Below are positions 26,434 to 33,868 of a DNA stretch of 64,000 nt, piece by piece (within the stretch, counting starts at the first letter, position 1; every line of letters starts with the position of its first letter). The position numbers and the translations under genes are program-made. The stretch lies in assembly GCF_000023465.1 (NCBI RefSeq), contig NC_014041.1, forward strand, positions 765,001 through 829,000, in the 5' to 3' direction. The stretch is from Zunongwangia profunda SM-A87. GTDB taxonomy: Bacteria; Bacteroidota; Bacteroidia; Flavobacteriales; Flavobacteriaceae. The notes beneath the pieces were generated by a model that had not been told where the DNA came from, ran no database searches, and saw only the letters and a list, made by a program, of their open reading frames with translations.

Positions 26434-26673
26434 TTAAAAATCAATCAATTTTTTTAAAGGAACTTCCAATCCCTTTGCAATTTTTATAAGTGTAAGTAAA
26501 CGAGGATTGGTTTTTCCGTTTTCAATCATATAAAGCTGTGTTCTACCTATCTCACAATCAAAGGCAAAAGTTTTTTGATCTAAGCCCTTTTCCTCACGTA
26601 GTTGCTTGATTCTAGCACCCAGTTTTTCGAAATATTGTTGTTCTTTCGTGTTCACTATACCGAATTTCAACAA
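26434..26673 (-). CDS. XRE-family transcriptional regulator
   Basis: A 79-aa single-domain regulator. The helix-turn-helix covers most of the protein (RIKQLREEKGLDQKTFAFDCEIGRTQLYMIENG). It is divergent from the SymE-like gene with only 40 bases between the start codons, and a perfect 6-bp inverted repeat lies in that gap. It probably represses both genes. It could be a protein antidote or controller for the SymE toxin; the sequence does not show which. Confidence 0.85.
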   Translation of the reverse strand: MLKFGIVNTKEQQYFEKLGARIKQLREEKGLDQKTFAFDCEIGRTQLYMIENGKTNPRLLTLIKIAKGLEVPLKKLIDF

Positions 26674-26688
26674 TTTTTTTATATCTTG

Positions 26689-26706
26689 TGTTCGTTATTC
26701 CGAACA
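26689..26706. promoter_or_regulatory. Candidate operator between XRE and symE-like genes
   Basis: TGTTCG (26689-26694) and CGAACA (26701-26706) are perfect inverted repeats separated by 6 bases. The dyad lies 16 bases before the XRE start and 8 before the symE-like start, so a bound repressor would block both promoters. Confidence 0.6.
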
Positions 26707-26713
26707 AATAAAA

Positions 26714-26920
26714 ATGAGTCAATTTAGAAAATTAAAAATTTACAGTAAGTTTCGTACCCGGCGGTGGGATAATACAACCGTTCCCGAAATTCGGCTTCAA
26801 GGAAAATGGCTGGAAAATTTAGGCTTTAAAGAAGGCGCTCAAGTAAAGATTAAAGAACAACACCATCAACTCATCATCACCGTTCTTCAGCAAAAAAAAG
26901 AAGGAACTAATCACACATAA
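26714..26920 (+). CDS. SymE-like toxin
   Basis: A 68-aa protein of the SymE family, an AbrB-related fold recruited as a toxin. It shows LKIYSKFRTRRW, VPEIRLQGKWLENLGFKEGAQVKI and a C-terminal strand LIITVLQ, the complete family pattern. In E. coli SymE is held in check by an antisense RNA and LexA; here a divergent XRE gene shares the promoter region. The ATG at 26714 was chosen because the longer frame from 26606 would run through the XRE gene and its operator. A GTGGT/ACCAC hairpin (26945-26960) follows. Confidence 0.8.
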   Translation: MSQFRKLKIYSKFRTRRWDNTTVPEIRLQGKWLENLGFKEGAQVKIKEQHHQLIITVLQQKKEGTNHT

Positions 26921-27030
26921 ACTATGGTTTCAACTTAAAAGTCTGTGGTCATAAAACCACCACTATTTTTATACAAAACCATTATAGCAAGCTAAAAAAA
27001 TTATAAAAGCGTAGCATAACACATATTTAG

Positions 27031-27473
27031 ATGATCGGCCTACTTTTTAGTTCCGTAGTAAAACAAAACAATTCCGCCGCGTTGGATGTGGAGGATGGCC
27101 TAGCGTAGCGTTTGCCATCCGCAGGATAAGGAATTTGGTGTAGTTTTCAAGGATATAAATAAGCCTAGTCCTTCCTGCCTGCCGGCAGGCGAGTTGGTTT
27201 CTTTTGCTTGTCCTGAGCTTTTGTCGAAGGGTTGGCAATGAAAAAAAGAAAAGGATTATGAATAGGATCTTTAATCTGATAATGTATTGAAAAGCATAAT
27301 CTAGAGAATAAGATTCTATCTAGTTAATCAACATTTCGACTCCGCTCAATGTGACAATTCAGAGTAACGACATTTAGTGATGATTCATTTCATAAATTCA
27401 GTATAATTTTTCACCCATTTTGCGTTATTGAGTTGATTTTTACAGAAAATTTATATCGAAATGTTCCCAAAAT
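27031..27473. repeat. Mosaic intergenic repeat region, copy R3
   Basis: It contains the CCGTAGTAAAAC...GCAGGATAAGG hairpin block, the GCCGGCAGGC/CTTGTCCTGAGC block and an approximately 57-bp palindrome (27417-27473). It lacks the GAAGATGAGACCCTG module found in R1, R2 and R5 and has instead a CGACTCCGCTCAATGTGACA string, a well-known type of Bacteroidetes dispersed repeat. Confidence 0.75.
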
Positions 27474-27505
27474 GGAATTTCAAAAAACCACCACAAAAAC
27501 AAACC

Positions 27506-27529
27506 GCTTCAATACCCATTGGGAGAAGC
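27506..27529. terminator. Bidirectional hairpin terminator
   Basis: GCTTC (27506-27510) and GAAGC (27525-27529) enclose an inner CCC/GGG pair. T-runs lie on both sides in the proper orientation, and the minus-strand side ends the three-gene unit 29142-27587. Confidence 0.55.
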
Positions 27530-27586
27530 ATTTTTTTAATTCATCTTCAGTTTCTACATTGATGATTGAAAAATTCTTCATTTTAG

Positions 27587-28027
27587 TTAGTTTTCGTGTT
27601 TTAAATGGGTAGAGATCCCAATGCGGTTCCATAAATTGATGGTACCAATCTGCATAATAATTTGCGCGATTTCATTCCCCGTAAAATGTTTTTGTGCTGC
27701 TGTATACGTATCTTCAGTCAGGCCTTTTTGTTGAATATGGGTGATTTCTTCCGTCATTTTCAGCAATACGTTTTCTTTCTCATCAAATAGCGGAGATTCC
27801 CACCAGGCACTTAAAGCAAAAATCCGTTGGTGGGTTTCCCCATAGCCTAGCGCATCTTTCGTATGCATTTCTATACAGTAAGCACAGCCATTGATTTGAG
27901 AAGTTCTGATTTTGATCAACTCCTTTTCGATATCAGTCAGGCTGGTAGTCGCTAAATAGTTTTCCAAGCCAAGCATTGCTTTGTACGCTTCCGGTTCAAG
28001 TTGTTGAATGTTAATTCTATTTTCCAT
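27587..28027 (-). CDS. AhpD-like carboxymuconolactone decarboxylase-family protein
   Basis: A 146-aa alkylhydroperoxidase-like protein. The AhpD CxxC active site is in GCAYCIEMHTKDA, with the family's helix LTDIEKELIKIRTSQINGC before it. It is expected to act in thiol-dependent peroxide or alkyl-peroxide detoxification. The start at 28027 (MENRINIQQLE) was chosen over 28084, as the upstream codons overlap the preceding gene further and do not look like the family. It is the last gene of a minus-strand unit with a DUF1097 membrane protein and a Crp/Fnr regulator. Confidence 0.88.
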   Translation of the reverse strand: MENRINIQQLEPEAYKAMLGLENYLATTSLTDIEKELIKIRTSQINGCAYCIEMHTKDALGYGETHQRIFALSAWWESPLFDEKENVLLKMTEEITHIQQKGLTEDTYTAAQKHFTGNEIAQIIMQIGTINLWNRIGISTHLKHEN

Positions 28028-28520
28028 TGTATTTATAATTTGAAATGAGTCTATCGAATAGGGTATAGGCATAGCCAAAACCAATCCCTAAACCTAAACT
28101 GAGCATAAGCATAGGCAGATTGTTTAAAGAATCTGATGGATAGCTAAACCAGGCGGTCATCCCTAAAAAATAGGTGATGAGATTATTAAAAAGTTTCAGT
28201 TTAGTCACCCAGTAGAGGAGCGTTACGATACCAAAAACTGAAAGCAATACTCCAAATTCTGGGGTGTACGTGTTGAGGTAAATTGCGAAGATATTGATGA
28301 AATACGCCAATAACATTCCCGCAGTTTCCTCCAAAAATGAAATTAACGTAGTGGTTTTAGAGGTACAGAAAAGAGCATACGTACTCCAACCTATAAACAA
28401 CACCCAGGCCGGTAGTTGTAGTAAGATACAGACGTAAATCGATAAGGCGGCCAGAAGCCCTAATAGAATCGATTTTAAACTATCTTTTAAAGTGATTTCC
28501 ATTGTTGATTTGTGTTGCAT
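28017..28520 (-). CDS. DUF1097-type membrane protein
   Basis: A 167-aa polytopic membrane protein with four or five hydrophobic segments (ILLGLLAALSIYVCILL, AWVLFIGWSTYALF, LLAYFINIFAIYL, FGVLLSVFGIVTLLYWV, MLMLSLGLGIGFGYAYTLF). The layout and the ASWVLFIGW-like block are typical of DUF1097. It overlaps the AhpD-like gene by 11 bases. An internal ATG at 28502 would give MEITLKDS and is also plausible. Function unknown. Confidence 0.75.
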   Translation of the reverse strand: MQHKSTMEITLKDSLKSILLGLLAALSIYVCILLQLPAWVLFIGWSTYALFCTSKTTTLISFLEETAGMLLAYFINIFAIYLNTYTPEFGVLLSVFGIVTLLYWVTKLKLFNNLITYFLGMTAWFSYPSDSLNNLPMLMLSLGLGIGFGYAYTLFDRLISNYKYNGK

Positions 28521-28578
28521 ACAAACCTACAGGGAATACAGGTGAATATTCTTAATCTAGATTAAGAAGCAAAGCGCA

Positions 28579-29142
28579 TTACATTTTGGAGCGGATTTTA
28601 CTAATAAATTCTGGCGTTACCCCAAGGTAGGAAGCCAACATATATTGAGGAACACGTTGCGTGAATGCAGCATTCACTTCTATAAAATGCCGGTACTGTT
28701 CTTCTGAAGATAAACTAAATAGAAATTCAAGTCTTTTCTGAAAAGCCATATAAGCCCGTTCCATTACCATCCTGAACAAGCGTTCGGTTTTTGGAAGTTG
28801 TTGACAAAGCTGTTCAAATTTATCTAAAGTTAAGCAATATACTTCGGTAAGTTCAATCGCTTCAATAACCAGATGTGAAGGCGTATCATTCAGCAAGCTT
28901 TCGTAATTGGAAATCCACCAGTTGTCGATACCAAAATGATAGATCTGCTCTTTACCTTTTTCGGTATAACCATACATTCGAACACATCCTTTTTTGATAT
29001 AAAATCGGCTTTGACACCGCTCTTCGTAGGCCAATAATTGCGTTCCGGGAGCAAAGGATTTCGTTTCCAGGTAAGATAAGAAAACAGTATATTCTTCTTC
29101 AGATAGGCTAATGTAGCGTTGTACGTATTCTTTTAACGACAT
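28579..29142 (-). CDS. Crp/Fnr-family transcriptional regulator
   Basis: A 187-aa regulator with a cyclic-nucleotide-binding-like beta roll (residues ~10-115: FAPGTQLLAYEERCQSRFYIKKGCVRMY) and a shortened C-terminal helix-turn-helix (VPQYMLASYLGVTPEFISKIR). The Arg/Glu pair that binds cAMP is not evident, as in most Bacteroidetes Crp-like proteins. It is the first gene of the unit with DUF1097 and AhpD-like genes and probably controls them. It is a paralogue of the regulator at 32451-33017. Confidence 0.88.
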   Translation of the reverse strand: MSLKEYVQRYISLSEEEYTVFLSYLETKSFAPGTQLLAYEERCQSRFYIKKGCVRMYGYTEKGKEQIYHFGIDNWWISNYESLLNDTPSHLVIEAIELTEVYCLTLDKFEQLCQQLPKTERLFRMVMERAYMAFQKRLEFLFSLSSEEQYRHFIEVNAAFTQRVPQYMLASYLGVTPEFISKIRSKM

Positions 29143-29178
29143 TGGTTCAGATCATTTTTTGTCAGATAAATCTCATTA

Positions 29179-29186
29179 CAAATATA
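29179..29186 (-). promoter_or_regulatory. -7 box upstream of the Crp-like gene
   Basis: On the minus strand the sequence reads TATATTTG, an exact TAnnTTTG match, 37 bases before the start codon. No -33 TTG lies at the expected distance. Confidence 0.4.
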
Positions 29187-29282
29187 CACGGGTAGGGACA
29201 ATAGTTCCCATTTCGAATTTTAAGGGGTGGAGGTTTTTACGGAAATCAGGGATTTAATAAGTATTGTTCCTCATAAATTTTT

Positions 29283-29380
29283 CAGCCTTTAGCGCAAACC
29301 CTAAGGAATGTTGTAGGTTTTTGGTTAGATTTATAAATTCATATAACACAACTTGTGGTGTTATAGAGATGTTGTGCAAC
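29283..29380 (+). repeat. Copy of the 5' header repeat (upstream of the DinB-like gene)
   Basis: The header core (29283-29337) is followed by ACAACTTGTGGTGTTATA (29348-29365), identical to 15652-15669, and by GTTGTGCAAC (29371-29380). This is the most complete header in the window. The gene's ATG is 19 bases after it. Confidence 0.65.
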
Positions 29381-29398
29381 ATTTTGAAAAACTCAAGA

Positions 29399-29956
29399 AT
29401 GGAATTAGAATATCTGAATAGTATTAAAGGGCAGTTTGAATATTATAAATCTGTCGGAGAAAAAACATTCAACCAGCTTGATGAAGATGATTTTTTTTGG
29501 CAATTTAACGAAGAATCAAATTCAATTGCGATAATTGTGAACCATCTTTGCGGAAATATGAAATCACGTTGGACTGATTTCCTTATTTCTGACGGAGAAA
29601 AAGAATGGCGGAATCGTGATTTGGAATTTGAATCTGTGATTAAAACAAAAGATGAATTATTAACAAAATGGAATGATGGTTGGAAAAGCTTATTTGACGC
29701 TTTAAATTCTGTAAATAAAGAGAATTTTGAAAAAGAGATTTTTATTAGAAATCAAGCTCATTCTATTTTAGAAGCAATAAATCGACAATATGCCCATTAT
29801 TCATATCATATTGGACAAATTGTTTATGTCGGGAGAATGATTAAAGGAACTGAATGGAAAAGTTTGACAATCCCAAAAGGAAAATCATCGGAATTTAATA
29901 AAAAAAAATTCTCGAAAGGAAAGCACGATGGACATTTTTCAGATGATTTAAAATAA
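29399..29956 (+). CDS. DinB-superfamily (DUF1572-like) protein
   Basis: A 185-aa four-helix-bundle protein of the DinB/DUF1572 group. The putative metal ligands are the His in IIVNHLCGN (helix 2) and the two in QYAHYSYHIGQIVYVG (helix 4), the family arrangement. Members act as metal-dependent thiol transferases or have unknown roles. The frame is open upstream to 29264, but that part is header repeat, so ATG 29399 is preferred. Its stop is followed 7 bases later by a tail motif, so the gene is bounded by header and tail. Confidence 0.85.
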   Translation: MELEYLNSIKGQFEYYKSVGEKTFNQLDEDDFFWQFNEESNSIAIIVNHLCGNMKSRWTDFLISDGEKEWRNRDLEFESVIKTKDELLTKWNDGWKSLFDALNSVNKENFEKEIFIRNQAHSILEAINRQYAHYSYHIGQIVYVGRMIKGTEWKSLTIPKGKSSEFNKKKFSKGKHDGHFSDDLK

Positions 29957-29963
29957 AGAAAAA

Positions 29964-29994
29964 ACGTTGCACAACAATGGTAACCATTGCACAA
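29964..29994 (+). repeat. Tail motif (cassette-end-like), copy 2
   Basis: ACGTTGCACAACAATGG continues with TAACCATTGCACAA. It contains CAATGG/CCATTG, a perfect 6-bp dyad with a 3-base loop, between two direct repeats TTGCACAA. It matches 11430-11460 in 25 of 31 positions. Confidence 0.6.
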
Positions 29995-30454
29995 GTCTAT
30001 ATTTCTAAAAAAGAGCGTTATCCTGATTTTTTCGTAACAGGTAAGTTGTTGTTTTTAAGTTATATAGTATTCTTTAAAACTGCTTTAAATTCGAAGTTTG
30101 CTTCAAAAAGAACTTGTGCAACAGGCACAATGCGTATAGCCAATTGCGGCTAATTACTTATTCGATATTTGATGTTTTTAGTTATATTTATTTTTAAGCG
30201 GACAACACATTGTAAACCAATCCCCGACTAGCCATACTAAAAACCGTTGGCAGCAATTAAGATTTCATACTACGGCGAGCCTGAAGAAGGTTTCAATGTC
30301 TCAGAATTTAAAGGTAGGTTTCACGTTTTTGACTACAAAAAACAGGAATTGACAAATGTGTTTTATTATACTGAAGAATTCTACTTGGAAAAAGTTAAAG
30401 CAGAATAACCCAAACCCTTTACAATTAATTGGAAAGTGCTTATTTGTAAATTAG
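29995..30454 (+). other. Gap with tail-like strings and a gene fragment
   Basis: No complete gene is present. TTGTGCAACAGGCACAATG at about 30114-30132 repeats tail-motif halves in inverted order. CCGTTGGCAGCA at about 30244-30255 then joins directly to a 50-codon coding remnant. The stretch looks like one or two decayed cassettes. Confidence 0.4.
30256..30408 (+). pseudogene. 50-codon C-terminal remnant of an unknown gene
   Basis: The frame reads IKISYYGEPEEGFNVSEFKG and runs on to a natural-looking end KVKAE at TAA 30406-30408. There is no ATG; a TTG at 30247 lies inside the CCGTTGGCAGC boundary string. The residue pattern is that of a real protein end (alternating hydrophobic strands), so the gene appears cut at the boundary motif. 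Family not recognised. Confidence 0.45.
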
Positions 30455-30495
30455 GTACAAATATTGTACATTTACTTGTACAACATAAAGTACAA
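30455..30495 (+). promoter_or_regulatory. YefM operator array with four GTAC cores
   Basis: GTAC occurs at 30455, 30466, 30478 and 30490, at intervals of 11, 12 and 12 bases, so all lie on one face of the helix. Two are within TTGTACA(A). The E. coli yefM-yoeB operator is known to consist of palindromes with TGTACA cores. The array ends 10 bases before the yefM start. Confidence 0.7.
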
Positions 30496-30504
30496 TAAAT
30501 AGTG

Positions 30505-30777
30505 ATGATGAAGGCAATAACAATTTCCACGCTGCGTAAGAATATAAAAAAACATTTCGACTATGTTTCAAAGTCAATGGGAGTAATCGTTGTACCAAGA
30601 ACTAAAGGAGATGATGCTGTAGTTATAATGTCTATTAGCGAGTATAATTCATTAAAAGAAACCGAACACCTATTATCTACAAAAGCCAATAGAAATAGAC
30701 TAATGGAATCTATTGAACAAATGGAAAAAGGAGAGTTAATTGAATATAATGATGAAGAAATAGAATTAGCTCAATAA
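30505..30777 (+). CDS. yefM: YefM-type antitoxin (Phd/YefM family)
   Basis: A 90-aa antitoxin. The Phd/YefM N-terminal DNA-binding domain ([49 protein letters not shown]) is complete. The C-terminal tail ([18 protein letters not shown]) is the acidic toxin-binding part. The toxin ATG starts right after its stop codon. An array of GTAC cores upstream fits autorepression. ATG 30508 is an alternative start. Confidence 0.92.
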   Translation: MMKAITISTLRKNIKKHFDYVSKSMGVIVVPRTKGDDAVVIMSISEYNSLKETEHLLSTKANRNRLMESIEQMEKGELIEYNDEEIELAQ

Positions 30778-31056
30778 ATGAATATCGTTTTTACGACACA
30801 CGGATGGGAAGATTTTACATACTGGTTAGAAAATGACGCTGATACTGCAATTAAAATAAAAAACTTATTAAAGGAAATCAAATCAAACCCTTTTAAAGGA
30901 ACAGGAAAACCAGAACCTTTAAAACACGGACTTAAAGGTTTTTGGTCAAGAAGAATAACAGGAGAACATAGGTTGGTTTATAAAGTATCTGGGAAAAAAG
31001 GCATTGACCAAAAATGCACGATAATTCAGTGTAGATTTCATTACGATGATAAATAA
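30778..31056 (+). CDS. yoeB: YoeB-type ribosome-dependent mRNA interferase
   Basis: A 92-aa toxin of the RelE/YoeB family. E46 (KPEPLKH), R65 (GEHRLVY) and the C-terminal pair H88-Y89 (FHYDDK) correspond to the known catalytic E46, R65, H83 and Y84 of E. coli YoeB. It would cleave mRNA in the ribosomal A site. It abuts yefM with no gap. A tail-like string (AAATGCACAACAACC, 31071-) follows and is cut 8 bases later by the left end of the IS element. Confidence 0.93.
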   Translation: MNIVFTTHGWEDFTYWLENDADTAIKIKNLLKEIKSNPFKGTGKPEPLKHGLKGFWSRRITGEHRLVYKVSGKKGIDQKCTIIQCRFHYDDK

Positions 31057-31130
31057 AAGCCAATTACCAAAAATGCACAACAACCGCAAAACCAAAAAAA
31101 GGACTATCTCATAAACTGTGTAAATAGAAA

Positions 31131-31164
31131 AATAACAGGGGTCGCGACCCCTGTTATTTTTTTT
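31131..31164 (+). terminator. Perfect palindrome terminator inside the IS left end
   Basis: A 28-bp perfect palindrome (31131-31158), centred on TCGCGA with arms starting AATAACAGGGG, is followed by six further T residues. It lies between the left end and the transposase start and would stop transcription entering from yefM-yoeB, protecting the element from read-through activation. Confidence 0.8.
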
Positions 31165-31188
31165 GTCTAATTTTAAATTTTACACAGT

Positions 31189-32385
31189 ATGAAAAAAGAA
31201 GATTTATTTAGCGATGAATTTTTAAAGCAGTTCAAAAGTGGAGATGAGCTCAATGGCTTTTTAAAACAACTGCAGAAACGTGGCATTGAGAAAATGCTGG
31301 AAGGCGAATTGGATGGCCATCTAGGCTATGATAAAAGCCAGAAATCCGACAATCCCAACACCCGAAATGGTTTTGGTCAAAAAAGGGTTTGCACCTCTTT
31401 TGGGGAATCCCAGATCCAGGTCCCCAGAGATCGGGATGCTTCTTTTAATCCGATGATTGTCCCCAAACGTGGCAATATGGTCGATGGGATTGAAAATGTT
31501 ATTGTATCGCTGTATGCCAAAGGAATGAGCAATAGCGATATCGAAGAACAGATCAGGGAAGTTTATAATTTTGAGGTTTCCACATCCACCATCTCAAGGA
31601 TTACCGAAAAGGTTACCGAAGATATTGTGGCCTGGCAGAACCGTCCTTTAGAACCCGTATATCTTATTGTTTGGATGGATGGGATCGTATTCAAAGTACG
31701 GGAGAACTCCAAGGTGATTAACAAGACCATATACATAGCAGTAGGACTTCGCAGAGATGGAAAGAAAGAAGTTTTGGGACTTTGGTTGGGCAAAAATGAA
31801 TCTGCAGCCTTTTGGATGAGTGTCCTTACCGATATAAAATCCAGGGGAACTGAAGATATCCTTATCACGGCTACCGACAATCTAAACGGGTTTACCGATA
31901 CTATCAGGAACGTATTCCCTGAGTCCAAAACCCAAATCTGTGTGGTGCATCAAATACGTAACGCTTGCAGGTATGTGGTATGGAAGGACAAAAAAGCCTT
32001 TACAGCAGATATGAAGCATATCTACAATGCACCTAACCAGCAAGCTGCTAAAGCTGCCCTGGATGATTTTGCAAAGCTATGGGAAAGTAAATATTCTTAT
32101 GCTATTAAAAGTTGGAGGGACAACTGGGAAGACCTCACGATATTCTTTGAGTTTCCCCTGGAAATAAGAAAAATCATTTATACCACGAACCTTATCGAGA
32201 ACCTCAATGGGAAAATCAGGAAGTATACTAAAAACAAACTGTCTTTCCCGACAGATGAGGCAGTGATGAAATCAGTATATTTGGCTACAAGGGAAGCCAC
32301 TAAGAAGTGGTCAATGCCTATCAGGAACTGGGGCATTATCTTAAATCAGTTCCTTACGATCTATGAAAAAAGGGTCAGACTTTAA
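31189..32385 (+). CDS. IS256-family DDE transposase
   Basis: A 398-aa transposase of the mutator/IS256 family. It shows the DDE residues in [22 protein letters not shown] and [13 protein letters not shown]. The N-terminal DNA-binding part ([18 protein letters not shown]) and the zinc-like C/H pattern [13 protein letters not shown] are family hallmarks. The gene is full length with no frameshift, so the element may be active. Confidence 0.96.
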   Translation: MKKEDLFSDEFLKQFKSGDELNGFLKQLQKRGIEKMLEGELDGHLGYDKSQKSDNPNTRNGFGQKRVCTSFGESQIQVPRDRDASFNPMIVPKRGNMVDGIENVIVSLYAKGMSNSDIEEQIREVYNFEVSTSTISRITEKVTEDIVAWQNRPLEPVYLIVWMDGIVFKVRENSKVINKTIYIAVGLRRDGKKEVLGLWLGKNESAAFWMSVLTDIKSRGTEDILITATDNLNGFTDTIRNVFPESKTQICVVHQIRNACRYVVWKDKKAFTADMKHIYNAPNQQAAKAALDDFAKLWESKYSYAIKSWRDNWEDLTIFFEFPLEIRKIIYTTNLIENLNGKIRKYTKNKLSFPTDEAVMKSVYLATREATKKWSMPIRNWGIILNQFLTIYEKRVRL

Positions 32386-32450
32386 AAAGTCCAACCCCTG
32401 TTATTTTAACTTTACACACTTTGCGGGATAGTGTCCCAAAAAACAGCCAA

Positions 32451-33017
32451 ATGGACCAAATCAGAAAGTTTATTGATCATATTTCTCCAATAAGCGATTC
32501 TGATTGGGATTTTTTCTCTTCCAAACTAAAAGAAGTACCCTTTCACAAAAACACCACCCTATTAAAAACCGGAAAAATAGAGCAGCATTTATCTTTTATT
32601 GCTAAGGGAATCGTTCGCCTTTATATCCCAAAAGAAGAAGCCGATGTAACCTTCGGGTTTTTATTTGAAAACGAATTTGTAACCGCCTACGATTCCTTTT
32701 TAACCCAAACTCCTTCTGAATACCAGATAGAAACCTTAACCGAAACCATTTTGTGGCAGATTTCCCATAAAGACTTGCAAGAAGTCTATAAAAAGACCAC
32801 CATCGGGAATATTATTGGCCGCAAAATGGCTGAAAATATGTATCTAAGAAAATCGAAAAGAGAACTTTCCTTATTAAGTCAAACCGCAGAAGAACGATAT
32901 CTAAGCCTGTTTTCTGATAGACCAAAACTATTAAAGCAAATTCCCTTAAAATATATAGCTTCCTATATTGGCGTAACCCCACAAGCCTTAAGTAGAATAA
33001 GAAAACGTATTACTTAA
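32451..33017 (+). CDS. Crp/Fnr-family transcriptional regulator
   Basis: A 188-aa regulator with a cyclic-nucleotide-binding-like domain (FHKNTTLLKTGKIEQHLSFIAKGIVRLY) and a C-terminal helix-turn-helix (IPLKYIASYIGVTPQALSRIRKR). ATG 32451 (MDQIRKFIDH) is preferred over 32421, which lies inside the IS right end. That end is only 14 bases upstream, so the native promoter has been moved away. The gene is either driven from the IS or silenced. A DoxX-like gene follows at 61 bases and is the likely target. Confidence 0.88.
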   Translation: MDQIRKFIDHISPISDSDWDFFSSKLKEVPFHKNTTLLKTGKIEQHLSFIAKGIVRLYIPKEEADVTFGFLFENEFVTAYDSFLTQTPSEYQIETLTETILWQISHKDLQEVYKKTTIGNIIGRKMAENMYLRKSKRELSLLSQTAEERYLSLFSDRPKLLKQIPLKYIASYIGVTPQALSRIRKRIT

Positions 33018-33078
33018 CCTAGGTTCATTATTTCTATTTCCGCTTTACAGAACTTTGTATTTCTATAAATTAAGAAAT

Positions 33079-33531
33079 ATGAAACCATTAATTGTTCTGT
33101 TAGTAAGTTTTACCCTCGCTTTATTGATCATAAAACTGATAAGTAAAACCTATGATTTTAGAAGATCGGCAAGAATTGCAATGGCCCTAATGTTGGTATT
33201 TACGGCAATTGCGCATTTTGCATTTACCAAAGGAATGGCGATGATGATCCCAACATTTATACCTTATAAAACCTCCGTAGTTTATGTAACCGGAGTCTTT
33301 GAAGTTTTACTTGCCATAGGTCTCCTAATACCTAAACTTAAATATATAACCGGGTGGGCACTTATTCTCTTTCTTCTCCTCATACTACCCGCTAATATTT
33401 ATGCATCCATACATCAAGTAAACTATCAAAAAGGCACATTCGACGGAAATGGACTTACTTATTTATGGTTTAGAATTCCATTGCAATTGTTGTTTATTGT
33501 CTGGACTTATGTTAGTACCATCCGAACATAA
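33079..33531 (+). CDS. DoxX-like membrane protein
   Basis: A 150-aa protein with four TM segments typical of the DoxX family (IVLLVSFTLALLIIKL, MALMLVFTAIAHFAFTKGMA, VYVTGVFEVLLAIGLLIPKL, WALILFLLLILPANIYASI). The blocks TAIAHFAF and the conserved GVFEVLLAIGLL are family features. It would sit in the inner membrane with a possible redox role. The start ATG 33079 puts the first TM helix near the N-terminus. The preceding Crp-like gene is the usual partner in flavobacteria. Confidence 0.85.
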   Translation: MKPLIVLLVSFTLALLIIKLISKTYDFRRSARIAMALMLVFTAIAHFAFTKGMAMMIPTFIPYKTSVVYVTGVFEVLLAIGLLIPKLKYITGWALILFLLLILPANIYASIHQVNYQKGTFDGNGLTYLWFRIPLQLLFIVWTYVSTIRT

Positions 33532-33570
33532 CAGAAGGAAAAACCGATAGCTAAGATTTATAAAAATTTT

Positions 33571-33815
33571 GATGATTCATTCTCGGCCTACTTTTTAGTT
33601 CCGTAGTAAAACAGAACAATTCCGCAGCGGTGGATGCGGAGGATGGCCTAGCGTAGCGGTTTGCCATCCGCAGGATAAGGAGTTGTTGTGGTTTTTATCA
33701 TTTTGGGTCATTGAGTGAATTTTCACAGAAAATTTATATCGAAATGCTCCCAAAATAAAAACTATAGAATTTAATGTACTATAGCAATAGTATGATTTAT
33801 TGATCATCCATAATT
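33571..33815. repeat. Mosaic intergenic repeat region, copy R4
   Basis: It contains the CCGTAGTAAAAC...GCAGGATAAGG block with GGATGGC/GCCATCC arms, the complete 57-bp palindrome (33700-33756), and a trailing AT-rich module (GCAATAGTATGATTTATTGA) that is shared with the stretch after 19633 in R2. It lacks the GGCAGGCGGGC blocks. Confidence 0.75.
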
Positions 33816-33868
33816 TGAAATTTTTCATAGCGAAAATAAAAAACGAGTTAAAAATGAGGATCGCGTGA

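Larger units (their letters stand above)
31101..32436 (+). mobile_element. IS256-family insertion sequence
   Basis: The 1336-bp element carries one transposase gene. Its ends are imperfect inverted repeats about 41 bp long: the left end starts GGACTATCTCATAAACTGTG, and the right end read on the minus strand starts GGACACTATCCCGCAAAGTG. Both run on through TGTAAA to AATAACAGGGG. The flanks CAAAAAAA (31093-31100) and CAAAAAAC (32437-32444) look like an 8-bp target duplication with one change, the length expected for IS256. It split a cassette tail after yoeB from the promoter region of a Crp-like gene. Confidence 0.85.

Noticed and set aside
26606..26713. Upstream extension of the SymE-like frame
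   Set aside because: It runs antisense through the XRE gene and over the operator dyad; the short protein already has the complete family pattern.
29264..29398. N-terminal extension of the DinB-like protein
   Set aside because: The 45 codons are header-repeat sequence, with no family similarity; the start was moved to 29399.
31563..31928. Minus-strand frame inside the transposase
   Set aside because: Shadow of the DDE transposase gene, with no initiation signal.
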